Assembly: GCF_007565055.1 (NCBI RefSeq)
Contig: NC_044553.1
Coordinates: 103,577,858 to 103,641,857, forward strand
Source: Rhinopithecus roxellana
Lineage: Eukaryota > Chordata > Mammalia > Primates > Cercopithecidae
Direction of reading: 5' to 3'
DNA length: 64,000 bases
Shown: positions 31,391 to 42,470 of the stretch, one piece after another
Position numbering within the stretch: position 1 is the first letter of the stretch
Layout of the letters: each line of letters opens with the position of its first letter
The notes under the pieces: model-generated
What the model was told of the DNA's origin: nothing
Database searches by the model: none
Seen by the model: only the letters and a program-made list of their open reading frames with translations
Program-made: the position numbers and the translations under genes

Positions 31391-34011
31391 AAAAAATACC
31401 ATTTTAACTGAGGTGAAATGATATCTCATTGTATTTGGTAGTTTTGATTTACATTTCTCTGATGATGTTGAGCATCTTTTCATATGTGTTCATATGAACT
31501 TATTTTCATATGTTCATATGAACATATTAACTTGTTTTCCTTATTTATGTCTTCTTTTGAGAAATATCTATTCAGATCTTCTGCCTATTTTAAATCAAAT
31601 TATTAGAATTTTTTCTGTAGTGTTGTTTGAGTTCCTTGTATATTCTGGTTATTAATCCCGCTTGTCAGATGGACACTTTGCAAATATTTTCTCCCCTTCT
31701 GTGGGTTGTCTCTTCACTTTGTTGACCATTTACTTTGCCGTGCAAAAGCTTTTTAACTTAATGTGTATTACTCCAGAAATCTGCCCAGTCCAATGCCCTC
31801 GAGTTTCCCCAACGTTTTCTTGTAGTAGTTTCATAATTTGAGGTCTTAGATTTAAGTCTCTAATGCTTTTGGATTTGATTTTTATATATGGCAAGAGTTA
31901 GGGGTCTAGTTTTGTTCCTCTGCATATGGATAACCCCAGTTATCTCAGCATCATATATTGAAGAGACTGTCCTTTCCATGATGTATGTTATTTGCCTTTG
32001 TTTAAAATGACTTCACTGTAGATGTACAATTTGTTTCTGGGTTCTCTATACTGTTCCATTGGTCTGTGTGTCCATTTTTATGCCAGTTCCATACTGTTTT
32101 GGTAATTATAGCTCTGTAGTATTATTTGAAATCAGATAATGTGATTCTTCCAGTTTTGTTCATTTTACCTAGGACAGCTTTGACTGTTTTTGGGTCTTTT
32201 ATTGTTCCATGTAAATTTTAGGATTGTTCCTTCTGTTTCTATAAAGAATGTCATTGGCATTTTGATAGGGATTGCATTGAACCTATAGATTGATTTGGGT
32301 AGTATGGACATGATTATTGAAAATAATGATTCTTTCAATACATGGACATGGAATAGCTTTCCATTGTTTGGTGTCTTTTTCAATTTCTTTCATCAGTGTT
32401 TTATAGTTTTTATGGTAGAAGTCTTTAATTTCTTAGATTAAGTTAATTCCCAACTATTTAATTTCACTTGTAGCTATTGTAAATGGCATTACTTTTTTAA
32501 TTTCTTTTTCAGACTGTTCACTGTTGGCACATAGAAATGCTACTGATTTTTGTATGTTGATTTTGTATCCTGCAACTTTACTGAATTTGACTTTGTTTAT
32601 CAGTTCTAATAGTTTTTTGATAGAGTCTTTAGGTCTTTCCAAATAAAAGATCATATCATCTGCAAACAAGAATAATTTGATGTCTTCCTTTCCAATTTGC
32701 ATACCCTTTATTTCTCTCTCGTCTGCTTGCTCTAGCTAGGACTACCAGTACTGTGTTGAATAATAGTGGTGGAAGTGGACACCTTTGTCTTGTTCTAGAT
32801 CTTAGAGGAAAGGATTTCAGTTTCTCTCCATTCAGAATGATACTAGCTGTGAGTCTGTCATATATGGCTTTTATTATGTTGAGATATGTTCCTTCCCAGT
32901 TTTTTGGGGGGTATAGGGAGGAGGTGTTCATCATGAAAGGATATTGAATTTATCAGATGCTTTTTTCAGCAGCAACTGCAATTATCACAAAGGTTTTTGT
33001 CCTTCATTTTGTTGATAAAATGTATCACATTGATTGATTTGTATATGTTGAATCATCCTTGAATCCCTGGGATAAATCTCCCTTGGTCGTGATGAGTGAT
33101 CTTTCTAATGTATTGTTGAATTTGGTTTGCTAGTATTTTGTTTAGGATTTTTGTGTCAATGTTCATCAGGAATATTGGCCTGTAGTTTTCTTTTTGTTGA
33201 TGTCTTTTGTGTTGATATCAGGGTAATATTGGCCTCAGAGAATGAGTTTGGAAATACTTCCTCCCCTGTTTTTCAGAATATTTCAGAAGGATTGGTATTA
33301 GTTCTTTAAATGTTTGGTAGAATTTAGCAATGAAGCCACTGGGTCCTGAGCCTTTCTTTGGTGACAGACTTATTATTACAGCTTTAATCTCGTTATATGT
33401 ACTGTTCAGGTTTTGCATTTCTTCATGGTTCAATCTTAATAGGTTGTATGTGTCTAGGAGTTTATCCATTTCTTCTAGGTTTTCCAGTTTATTGGCATAT
33501 AGTTGATCATAGTAGCCTGTCTGTTGATCTTCTGATTTCTGCTATATCGGTTTTTAATGTCTCCTCTTTCATTTCTGATTTTATTTTGGTCTTGTTTCTT
33601 TTTTTCTTAGTGGCTAAAGGTTTATCAATTTTGTTTATCCTTTTAAAAAATCAATTTTTGTTTCATTTCCCAATTTTTCATTTCATTGATCTTTTGTATT
33701 TTTGCCATTTCAGTTTTATTTATTTCTGCTCTGGATCTTTATTATTTTTCTTCTGCTTACTTTGGGTTTGGTTTGCTCTTGCTTTTCTGGTTCTTTAAGA
33801 TGCATTGTTAGGTTGTTTATTTGAAGTTTATCTGCTTTTTTTATGTAGGTGCTTATAGCTGTAAACTTCCCTCTTAGTACTGCTTTCACTGTATCCTATA
33901 GGTTTTGGTATGTTGTGTTTTCATTATCATTTGTTTCCAGAAATTTTTCAGTTTTTTTCTTAATCTCTTCATTGACCCACAGATCATTCAGGAAGATATT
34001 GTTTAATTTCT

Positions 34012-34300
34012 TTTTTTTTTTTTTCTTTTAAGACGGAGTCTCAGGCTGGAGTGCAGTGGTGCAATCTCGACTCACTGCAAGCTCCACCTCCCAGGCTCAT
34101 ACCATTCTCCTGCCTCAGCCTCCCAAGTAGCTGGGACTACAGGCATCCGCCACCACACCCAGCTAATTTTTTGTATTTTTAGTAGAGATGGCGTTTCACT
34201 GTATTAGCCAGGATGGTCTCAATCTCCTGACCTCATGATCCACCCACCTCAGCCTCCGAAAGCGCTGGGATTACAGGTGTGAGCCACAGAACCCCGCCAG
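34012..34300 (-). mobile_element. Alu nested in the L1M, antisense
   Basis: Perfect 15-bp duplication 'tattgtttaatttct' at 33997-34011 and 34301-34315. About 20 bp of the 3' right arm are missing ('gagtctcaggctggagtg'). Confidence 0.95.
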
Positions 34301-35007
34301 TATTGTTTAATTTCTAAGTGTTTGTATAGTTTCCAAAATTCCTCTTATTTTTGATTTCTAGTTTTATTCCATTGGGGTCAGAGAAGATATTTAATATTGT
34401 TTCAGTTTTTAAAAATATATTCAGACTTATTTTTTGGCCTAACATATGGTATATCCTTTAGAATGTTATATATGCTGAGGAGAAAAATGTGCATTCCACA
34501 GCCATTGGATGAAATGTTCTGTAAATATCTATTAGGTCCATTTGGTCTGTACTTCACATTAAGTCCAATGTCTCTGATTTTCTGTCTGGATGAAATGTCC
34601 AGTGCTGAAAGTGGGGTGTTTAAGTCTTCAGCTATTATTGTATTGGCATATATCTCTCTCTTTAGCTCTAATAATATTTGCTTTATATATCAGGGTGCTC
34701 CAGTGTTGAGTGCATACATATTTATAATTGTTTTATCCTCTTGCTGAATTAACCCCTTTATCATTACATAATGACCTTTTTTGTCTTGAAATCTATTTTG
34801 TCTGACGTAAGTGTAACTAATTCTGCTTTATTGGTTTCCATTTGCATAAAACATCTTCATCCCTTTATTTTCAGTATATGTGTGTCTTTACAGGGCAAAG
34901 TGTGTTTCTTGTAGGCAACAGATCATTGGGTTTTATTTTTTAATCCGTTCAGCCACTCTCTCTTTTGATTGAGTTTAGTCTATTTACATATTTACATTCA
35001 GTGGTTT

Positions 35008-35034
35008 TTATTTTTTATTCTTTTTTCTTTGTTT

Positions 35035-35070
<36 letters not shown>

Positions 35071-35350
35071 AGATGGAGTCTCACTCTGTCACCCAGGCTG
35101 GAGTGCAGTGGCACAATCTCAGCTCACTGCAGCTTCTACCTCCTGGGTTCAAATGATTCTCTTGCCTCAGCCTTCCAACTAGCTGGGACTACAAGCACAC
35201 ACCACCACACCTGGCTTTTTTTAGTTTTTTAATAGTGTTAGGATTTCACCATGCAGGCCAGGCTGGTCTCAAACTCCTGACCTCAGGTGATCTGCTTACC
35301 TCAGCCTCCCAGAGTGTTGGGATTACAGGTGTGAACCACCATGCCCAGCC
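35008..35350 (-). mobile_element. Alu nested in the L1M, antisense
   Basis: Long T-rich tail including 31 T (about 35039-35069), then an Alu to 'gaaccaccatgcccagcc'. Flanking duplication around 'ttcagtggt' (34997) and 'ctcagtggt' (35350). Confidence 0.94.
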
Positions 35351-37168
35351 TCAGTGGTATTATTGATAAGTAGGTACTTACTCCTCCCACTTTATTTATT
35401 TTCTTGTTGTTTTTCAGGCTTGTCATCTTTCTTTCCTTCCTTCCTGTTTTCCTTTTAGTGAAAGTGATTTTCTCTGGTAGTATGGTTTTGTTTCTTGCTT
35501 TTTATTTTTTGTGTATCCATTGTATGTGTTTATATTGGAGGTTACCATAAGGCTTGCAAGTAATATCTTATAACCCATTATTTTAAACTAATGACAACTT
35601 GACACTGACTGCATAAACAAACAAGCAAAAAGAAAATAACAACTCTACATGTTAACTTCATCCCCCTGGTTTGTAACTTTTTATTCTTTCTATTTATATC
35701 TTATTGTACTGTCCATGTCTTGAAAAGTTGTTGTTGTTATTATTTTTGTTTGGTTCATCTTTTCATCTTTCTACTTCAATATGAATAGTTTACACACTAC
35801 AATTACAGCATTATAATATTCTGTGGTTTTCTGTTTACTTACTATCACCAGTGAGTTTTGGACCTTCAGATAATTTCTTACTGCTCATTAACATTCTTTT
35901 CTTTCAGACTGAAGAAATCCCTTTAGCATTTCTTGTGGGACAGATCTGGTGTTTGAAATCCCTCAGCTTTTGTTTGTCTGGGAAAGTCTGTATTTCTTTT
36001 CCATGTTCAAAGGATATTTTCACCAGATATATCATTTTAGAATAAGGTTTTTTTTTTCCTTTAGCACTTTAAATATGTCATGCCATTCTCTCCTGGCCTG
36101 TAAGATTTCTACTGAGAAGTCTGCTTCCAAATGTATTGGAGCTCCATTGTATGTTACTTGTTTCTTTTGTCTTGCTACTTTTATAATCCTTCTTTTATCC
36201 TTGACCTTTGAGAGTTTGATTATTAAATGTCTTAAGGTAGTCATATTTGGATTAAATCTGCTTAGTGTTCTATAACCTACTTGTACTTGAGTGTTCATAT
36301 CTTTCTCTGGGTTTGGGAAGTTCTATGATTTTATCCCTCTTAAAAAACTTTGTGTCCCAATCTATCTCCTCTTTAAGGCCAATAACTCTAGATTTACCCT
36401 TTTGATGCTTTTTTTCTAGTTCTTATAGGTGTGTTTTATTCTGTTTTTCTTCTTTTGTCTTTTGTCTCCTCTGTGTATTTTCAAATAGCTTGTCTTCAGC
36501 CTTACTAATTGTTTCTTCTGCATGATCTATTTTGCCATTAAAGAACTCTGATGCATTCTTCAGTATACTAGTTGCATTTTTCAGCTCCAGAATTTCTACT
36601 TAGTTCTTTTTAATTATTTCAATCTCTTTGTTAAATTTATCTGATAGAATGCTGAATTTGTTCTCTGTGTTATCTTGAATTTGATTGAGCTTCTTCAAAA
36701 CAGCTGTTTTGAATTCTCTGTCAGAAAGGTCACATCTCTGTCTCTCTGGGATTGGTCATTGGTGCCTTTTTTAATTCATTTGGTGAGGTCATGTTTTCCT
36801 GGATGGTCTTGATGTTTGTCAATGTTTGTCGGTGTGTGGGCATTGAAGAGTTAGGTATTTATCATAGTCTTCGCAGTCTGGGTTTGTTTGTCTCTCCCGC
36901 TAAGCATTACCTTTTCTGTGTGTATTTCTGCATCCTTTCTTTTTACTCACTACTCTGATCTACCAGTAAACTTTTTAAATTTTCTCACACTTAAGGTGGA
37001 CCTTTTCTTTCTGGCAGGCTTTTAGATCAGTCTTAGTTTCACAGCAAGTTCCCATCTTCTCTCTTTCACAGTTTTTCCCAAACTACCCTTGCTTTTCATG
37101 AAAACCTGCAATGGGAGAATAGGGGAAAGGTGCTGGGATTTGCTTCATATTTTTCTCATATAATTTGA

Positions 37169-37471
37169 GGCTCGGTGCAGTGGCTCATGCCTGTAATCTG
37201 AGCACTTTGAGAGGCCAAGGCGGACAGATCACTTTAGGCTGGGAGTTTGAGACCAGCCTGCCAATATGGCGCAACCTCATCTCTCCTAAAAATACAAAAC
37301 TTAGCCAGGCACAGTGGCACATGCCTATAATCCCAGTTACTTAGGTGGCTGAGGCACAAGAATCACTTGAACCCAGGAAGTGAAGGTTGCGGTGAGCTGA
37401 GATCACGTCACTGCACTCCAGCGTGGGTGACAGAGCAACACTGTCTCAAAAATAAAAATTAAAAAAAATAG
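37169..37471 (+). mobile_element. Alu, sense
   Basis: Starts 'ggctcggtgcagtggctcat', A-rich tail 'aaaaataaaaattaaaaaaa'. Short duplication 'ataatttg' on both sides. Confidence 0.93.
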
Positions 37472-37782
37472 ATAATTTGGAGTTTGGATGTTCTTTGTCT
37501 TCTGATAATACGGAAGCTGTTGGTTTTGTGAGGTTTTATTGGACCTTCTTATTGTTCCTTATTTTTATTTTTATTTTTTGGAAGATATGTTAGGAAATGT
37601 AGACCAGAATTACTTGAGTTGGAGAGTTTGTCTTTAAAGATTAGCAGGTCTCTTGGTGCTATTTCATTGTCAGTTTCATGATACTATTTGTGATGCTTTA
37701 ATACAATGAATTCTGCTATTTTATTCCTCATTTTGTATAAAAAGTGTCCTGTTTATAGCATTCATTAGTTTAAAAGTGTCCA
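37472..37782 (+). other. Intron, no recognised element
   Basis: T-rich sequence, possibly more of the L1M 5' region, which I cannot confirm. Confidence 0.4.
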
Positions 37783-37786
37783 TCCA

Positions 37787-37922
37787 GGCATGATGGTGTG
37801 CACCTGTAGTCCCAGCTATTTGGAAGTCAGAGGCTGGAATATTGCCTGAGCCCAAGAGTTCAAGGCCAGCCTGGGCAATATAGCAAGACTCCGTCTCAAA
37901 AAAAAAAAAAAAAAAAAAAAAA
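37787..37922 (+). mobile_element. Partial Alu (single right-arm-like unit), sense
   Basis: Starts 'gcatgatggtgtgcacctgt', ends 'gactccgtctc' with a run of about 24 A. A single-arm copy, either 5'-truncated or a free monomer. Confidence 0.85.
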
Positions 37923-38388
37923 CGCGTTCAGTAGATTCATTTAGTAAAATGAGTAACAGTTTCAAAAAGTACTTAAGGTAGTCTTACTGGCAGGATATTC
38001 AGTGAGATGTTGTTAAGTTAGAAAAGGAAAGTGGAAGTGATTTTAATATATATGGACTTCCATTTGTGTTCCATTCCTTGTGCAATGAAGTAAGTATAGT
38101 TAATTGATATGTATTGTCTTTTAAGCTTGCTGTTTTTATATTAATTTTAACATTTCTGTTTTTATTATACTTACTGTTTCATTATGCTTGCCCTGACATA
38201 TGAAAGAGAAACCCACAATAATGTTCATATACAATATCTTAAAGTCAGTTCGATCTAGGTAAATATTAATAGTGGAACTTGGGTTGATGATTCCAGAAAC
38301 AAATTTTGGAAACTCAAGAATAAGAAAACGAATTTTTAAGAAGCATATATTTTATGGATGTGCAATTATAATTATCCTATTGTTACAG
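37923..38388 (+). other. Intron end before window exon 6
   Basis: AT-rich unique sequence. The frame is open for about 110 bp before the acceptor, but it has no protein-like content. Confidence 0.4.
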
Positions 38389-38523
38389 TTGGTAGTATCT
38401 TTACTTCTCTGCCTTCTGGACTGGATCATGGCCTTACCTCTAAAGACACTGCTCCAACCATTTCATGCTACGGGAGCAGAAAGTGATAAAACAGAAAAAT
38501 CTGTTCTCAATTGCATTTATAAG
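38389..38523 (+). CDS. RALGAPA1: RALGAPA1 internal exon (window exon 6 of 9)
   Basis: The exon is 135 bp, 45 codons, phase 0 at both ends, starting LVVSLLLCLLDWIMALPL and ending VLNCIYK. The acceptor is 'cctattgttacag' ending at 38388; the donor is 'gtaaac' at 38524. The frame stays open upstream of the acceptor for about 110 bp, but that part carries no recognisable protein and the splice site is good. The hydrophobic start is the core of an amphipathic helix in this family rather than a membrane segment, which I infer from the cytosolic location of the complex. Confidence 0.9.
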
Positions 38524-38798
38524 GTAAACTTTCTTGCTTTATTATTTATTTGGTAACCAAGAGTTTTTAAAACCTAGTGAAATAACATTTCTCAGTATAA
38601 CGTTTTTATTCTTTAGAGCTAGAAAATTTCTAAGGACACAGATTTAGCTTACAATGCCTAAGGGTAATTTAAAAATACTTCCTACAAGACACTGTTGTTT
38701 CATTGCAAAATTTTGAAAGGAATTAGATCATTGTTACATATGAGTATAATTAAATTTTAGTCATTCTTTGTAAGAGGTATTGAATTTTACCTTGATTT

Positions 38799-39103
38799 TT
38801 TTTTTTTTTTTTCTTTTTTTGAAACAGAGTTTCGCTCTTGTCGCCCAGGCTGGAGTGCAATGGCTCAGTCTCGGCTCACTGCAACCTCCGTCTCTTGGGT
38901 TCAAGCAATTCTCTTGCCTCAGTCTCCTGAGTAGCTGGGATTACAGGCGCCCACCACCACACCTGGCTAATTTTTGTATTTTTAGTAGACACAGGGTTTT
39001 GCCACGTTGGCCAGGCTGGTCTGGAACTCCTGATCTCAGGTGATCCACCTGACTCGGCCTCCCAAAGCACTGGGATTACAGGCATAAGCCACCACGCCCA
39101 GCG
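38799..39103 (-). mobile_element. Alu, antisense
   Basis: Poly(T), 'gaaacagagtttcgctcttg', to 'agccaccacgcccagc'. It fills most of the 716-bp intron and ends 136 bp before the exon 7 acceptor. Confidence 0.95.
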
Positions 39104-39239
39104 TAATGTTTTAAAATATTTAAAATATTTGCAAAGCTCTTGTGTTACCGGTTGATTTTTATCTTCCTTTAACTTTTATGTATTTATTTATTTATTTTTT
39201 AAGTAAAACTGGGTGTTTTCTTTTCCCCTGTATTTTCAG

Positions 39240-39423
39240 GTTTTACATGGGTGTGTTTATGGAGCTCAGTGTTTTAGCAATCCAAGGTATTTTCCCATGA
39301 GCCTCTCTGATTTGGCATCTGTAGATTATGATCCTTTTATGCATTTGGAAAATCTGAAAGAGCCTGAACCTCTGCACTCTCCTGACTCAGAACGATCTTC
39401 TAAACTCCAGCCAGTAACAGAAG
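39240..39423 (+). CDS. RALGAPA1: RALGAPA1 internal exon (window exon 7 of 9)
   Basis: The exon is 184 bp, 61 codons plus one base, from VLHGCVYGAQCF to LQPVTE and the G of a valine codon. The acceptor is 'cctgtattttcag' ending at 39239. The donor is 'gtaaca' at 39424. That donor is the only one that fits the next exon, which begins TG and completes GTG. The open frame runs on past the donor to a stop near 39534, with a second GT ('gtatat') at 39477. Using it would place TGA directly at the next junction. The peptide has an acidic, serine-rich stretch (HSPDSERSSK) that looks like a flexible linker. Confidence 0.9.
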
Positions 39424-39634
39424 GTAACATGAATTCTCTTCAGGACAATATTGTTGCTTGGGTTCTCTCTCTCAAGGTATATAACTTGAGGCCATGGGTG
39501 GAAATGTTGGAGAAGGAGAATAGTCTTACTTTGTAGTTGTTTAACCATGTATGTATAGCACAAGTTCATTATTAATTAAAGAAATAACTTCACATGCACA
39601 ATTACTAATATTATATGTTGACATTCCTTTTATG

Positions 39635-39852
39635 CAAATTCAGTATTCCTTATCTGAAGTGCATGGGACCAGAAGTGTTAAAGATTTGGGATTTTTTCAC
39701 CTTTTGGAATATTTGCATTATACTTATCAGTTGAGCATCCCTAATCTGAAAATCCAAAATCTGTAATGCTCCAATGAGCATTTCCTTTGAGCATCATGTC
39801 AACACTCAAAATTTTTGGATTTCAGATTTTCAGATTAGGGATACTCAACATG
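39635..39852. mobile_element. Palindromic non-autonomous DNA transposon remnant
   Basis: An inverted repeat: 'gttgagcatccctaatctga' (39731) and, in reverse orientation, 'cagattagggatactcaac' (to 39849), around a loop 'gagcatttcctttgagcatc'. The left part ('attccttatctgaagtgcat') belongs to the same well-known MER/Tigger-like family. The exact family name is not certain. Confidence 0.65.
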
Positions 39853-40308
39853 CACTTCTGGCTAAATTATTCTCAGAAGTTCTTTTTGATATTTTGTATA
39901 TAATGGAATTTATATAGAATAAAAAATTTAGTTTTGGAGTCTGACCTGAATTTTGACTCTCAATTGCTGAGTATCTGTTTTCTTATTTGTAAATGCAGAT
40001 AATATTAGTTTCCTCTAATTTTTTTTAAGTACTAAGTAAGATAATATATGTAAAGCCCTTTGCACAATCCTTACTTAGTACATAGTTAACTCAGTAACAT
40101 TTTTAAGCCACGTTGTTTCTACATTTAGAGCATTCTCTCTCTGATAGAAGAGAAAGATATAATAGAAGCAAATAACATTATAATATGAGTATAACAATAG
40201 AAGCATATATAAGATATAGAGGTAAACTAGAGGAACCCAGCAATTGCTGAAGGTTTTAAGAAGGGGAGATACATGATATAATTTATATTAAGAGCACTTT
40301 TGATAATA
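39853..40308 (+). other. Intron, no recognised element
   Basis: AT-rich sequence between two DNA-transposon remnants, with nothing to name. Confidence 0.4.
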
Positions 40309-40316
40309 GTATTTTA

Positions 40317-40502
40317 TAGGAGTCGGTAAATTATGGCCCATGCCTACTGCCTGTTTTTATAGTTTTATTGTTATACATCCATATTGTCATTATGGCTACT
40401 TTTGTATAACAACAGCAGTATTGAGTAACAGAGATTGTGTGGCTCACAAAACCACAAATATTTATTATCTGGCCCTTTATAGAAAAAGTTTACTGACTCC
40501 TA
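40317..40502. mobile_element. MER5A-like hAT DNA transposon
   Basis: 186 bp with inverted ends 'taggagtcggtaaatt' and 'gtttactgactccta', and internal 'tatctggccctttatagaaa' as in MER5A. Flanked by 8-bp duplications 'gtatttta' (40309-40316) and 'gtatatta' (40503-40510), the hAT target size. Confidence 0.85.
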
Positions 40503-41017
40503 GTATATTAGATTGAATTGGCCAGTTAACTCAGAAGCAGAGCGACCAATTCTGAGGCTGTTACAATAGGTTAAGCAACAGCTGCTGAAGGCTTAAACTA
40601 AATTTTTTGTTGAGTTACTGAAGAATGATAGTAGGAATGGAAGGACAAGGTGAACTTGAGACGTATGTAGGACGTAAAGTCAGAAGGCTTTTGTAAAGAG
40701 AAGAGGAATCTAAAATAGGTTTCTGACTTGGAGATTAGTTAGATTTTCCCCAAACTAGAATAATCTTACTAGAGTAAGAGTATTAGAGAAAGTACAGATT
40801 TGGGAGGGAAAATTAGTAGGGCAGTTGGAAATGGTTTAGTGTGGGGGAGCTACTAGATATTCATGTGAAAACATCTAATGGACAGTTAGTTGTATATACA
40901 AATCTACATCTTAGGTCTTTGTTATGAATATATATTTACATGTGTGGGTTCTGAGAAGAAAACATTGGAAAGGAAGGAAAATCAGGAGAGAGTAATTTCT
41001 CAGAAACCAAGAGAAGT

Positions 41018-41334
41018 TTTTTTGTTTGTTTGTTTTTTGTTTTGTTTTGTTTTTGAGGTGGAATCTCACTCTGTCACCCAGGCTTGAGTGCAGTGGCGCC
41101 ATCTCATCTGCCTGCAACTTCCGCTTCCTGGGTTCAAGTGATTCTCCTATCTCAGCCTCCCAAGTAGCTGGGACTACAGGCATGCGCCACTGCGCCCAAC
41201 TAATTTTTTTTATTTTTAGTAGAGACCAGGTTTCACCATATTGGCCAGGCTGGTCTCGAACTCCTGACCTCGTGATTCGCCTGCCTCGGCCTCCCAAAAT
41301 GTTGGGATTACAGGCGTTAGCCACCGCGTCTGGC
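41018..41334 (-). mobile_element. Alu, antisense
   Basis: T/G-rich tail ('tttgtttgtttgttttttg'), 'gaggtggaatctcactctgt' to 'agccaccgcgtctggcc'. Full length. Confidence 0.94.
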
Positions 41335-41486
41335 CGAGAAAACTTTTAAAAGGTTAGCCAACAGTGTTAAATGATAGATCAAGTACAAAGGTAATGACAA
41401 ATGTATCAGCTTTAGTTCACCAGAGAAGTAGGCAGAGTCAGATGGCTGTGGTTTGAGGAGCAAGCAGGAAATAAGACAATGGAGTT

Positions 41487-41772
41487 GGCTGGCTGCAGTG
41501 GCTCATGCCTGTAATCCCAGCACTTTGGGAGGCTGAGGCAGGTGAATCACCCAAGGTCAGGAGTTCCAGACCAACCTGACCAACATGGTGAAAACCCATC
41601 TCTACAGCAGGGCGTGGTGGCGCATGCCTGTAATCCCAACTACTCAGGAGGCTGAGGCAGGAGAATCGCTTGAACTGGGAGGTGGAAGTTGCCGTGAGCC
41701 GAGGTCGCGCCATTGCACTCCAGCCTGGGCAACAAGAGTGAAACTCCGGCTTTAAAAAAAATAAATAAATAA
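41487..41772 (+). mobile_element. Alu, sense, with linker deletion
   Basis: Starts 'ggctggctgcagtggctcat', tail 'aaaaaaaataaataaataaa'. The middle A-rich linker is deleted ('ccatctctacagcagggcgt'). It forms an inverted pair with the Alu 152 bp upstream. Confidence 0.94.
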
Positions 41773-42315
41773 AGACAGCAGAGTCATCCATGGAAAGTAT
41801 TCTTTAAAGAAGCTTGACTTTAAAAATAAGTAAATAAAGGAAACAAAAATGCAATAAAACGGTTGATAAGCTAAAGGATGATTTAGGGTTAAAAGTTTTA
41901 GGGATGAAGAGAGTTGAACTTATTTATAAGCTGAGAAGAAAGTAAGTGGGAAGGGTATCATTAATAGAGTGAAGTCCGTGAGGGGATGAGCTAGAAAGTA
42001 TAGGTGCTAGGATTAGCCCTTCTTCTGAGACCACAAAGAAGATGATTTAAGTAATTAAGATAATTGACAGAAGTTACTGAGGGCCTAAGAGAAAACAAAA
42101 CCCACAAAGTTTTGGTTGCACCTATCAACAATTAGTAAGATGGGTGTGGCAGCGAAATACAAAGGAGCTGTGGATTTGAGAATATTGGTATACAGCTTAG
42201 CCATGGAACCTAGGCTTGATAAGGATCAAACTGCTGGCAGGAAGTGGTTAGCTTTAAGTTGGGAGAAAATAGAGTGATCTAGAGAGTCATAAAGTAGATA
42301 TGGTTGGTAATAAGA

Positions 42316-42470
42316 AGTTAGAGCAGTGGTTGTCAGCCTTGGCTGCATATTAGAATACTGATGTTCCAGTCCCATCCATAGAGATTTTGATATCTTAATC
42401 TGGGATTTGCTGAGATTGTTTAAAGCTCTGCATGTGACTATTATGCAGCCACAGTTGAGAACCACTGAGA
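42316..42470. mobile_element. MER-type hAT DNA transposon (MER5B/MER20/MER3-like)
   Basis: Ends 'cagtggttgtcagcc' and 'gttgagaaccactga' form an inverted repeat. The interior 'gcatattagaatactgatgt', 'ccagtcccatccatagagat' follows the common 'agtggttctcaaactt' family. Subfamily uncertain. Confidence 0.75.

Larger units (their letters stand above)
29823..37140 (-). mobile_element. Long L1M element, antisense, with nested insertions
   Basis: Read from the left: 3' UTR ('gggtacatagtaggtgtata'), ORF2 C-terminus, RT region and endonuclease region. ORF1 remnants follow near 36030-36300 (RRIIKVARQKK, EILQARREW on the minus strand), then 5' UTR-like sequence to about 37140. It is interrupted by an L1P (30662-31390) and Alus (34012-34300, about 35010-35350). 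Many stops and indels; the longest fragments are 32454-32702 and 32656-32934. Both outer ends are approximate. Confidence 0.85.
40511..42060 (+). repeat. Ancient repeat of the same unnamed family, split by two Alus
   Basis: The order of phrases 'gaggctgttacaataggtta', 'gaatgatagtaggaatggaa', 'ggcagttggaaatggtttag', 'aatggacagttagttgtata', 'agtgttaaatgatagatcaa' and 'gaggggatgagctagaaagt' follows the long mammalian-wide repeat seen at 11841 and 16770. Alus sit at 41018-41334 and 41487-41772. Confidence 0.55.

Noticed and set aside
33397..33798. Hydrophobic 133-residue frame resembling a membrane protein
   Set aside because: It is the reverse strand of T-rich L1M ORF2, which yields F/L/S-rich false membrane segments.
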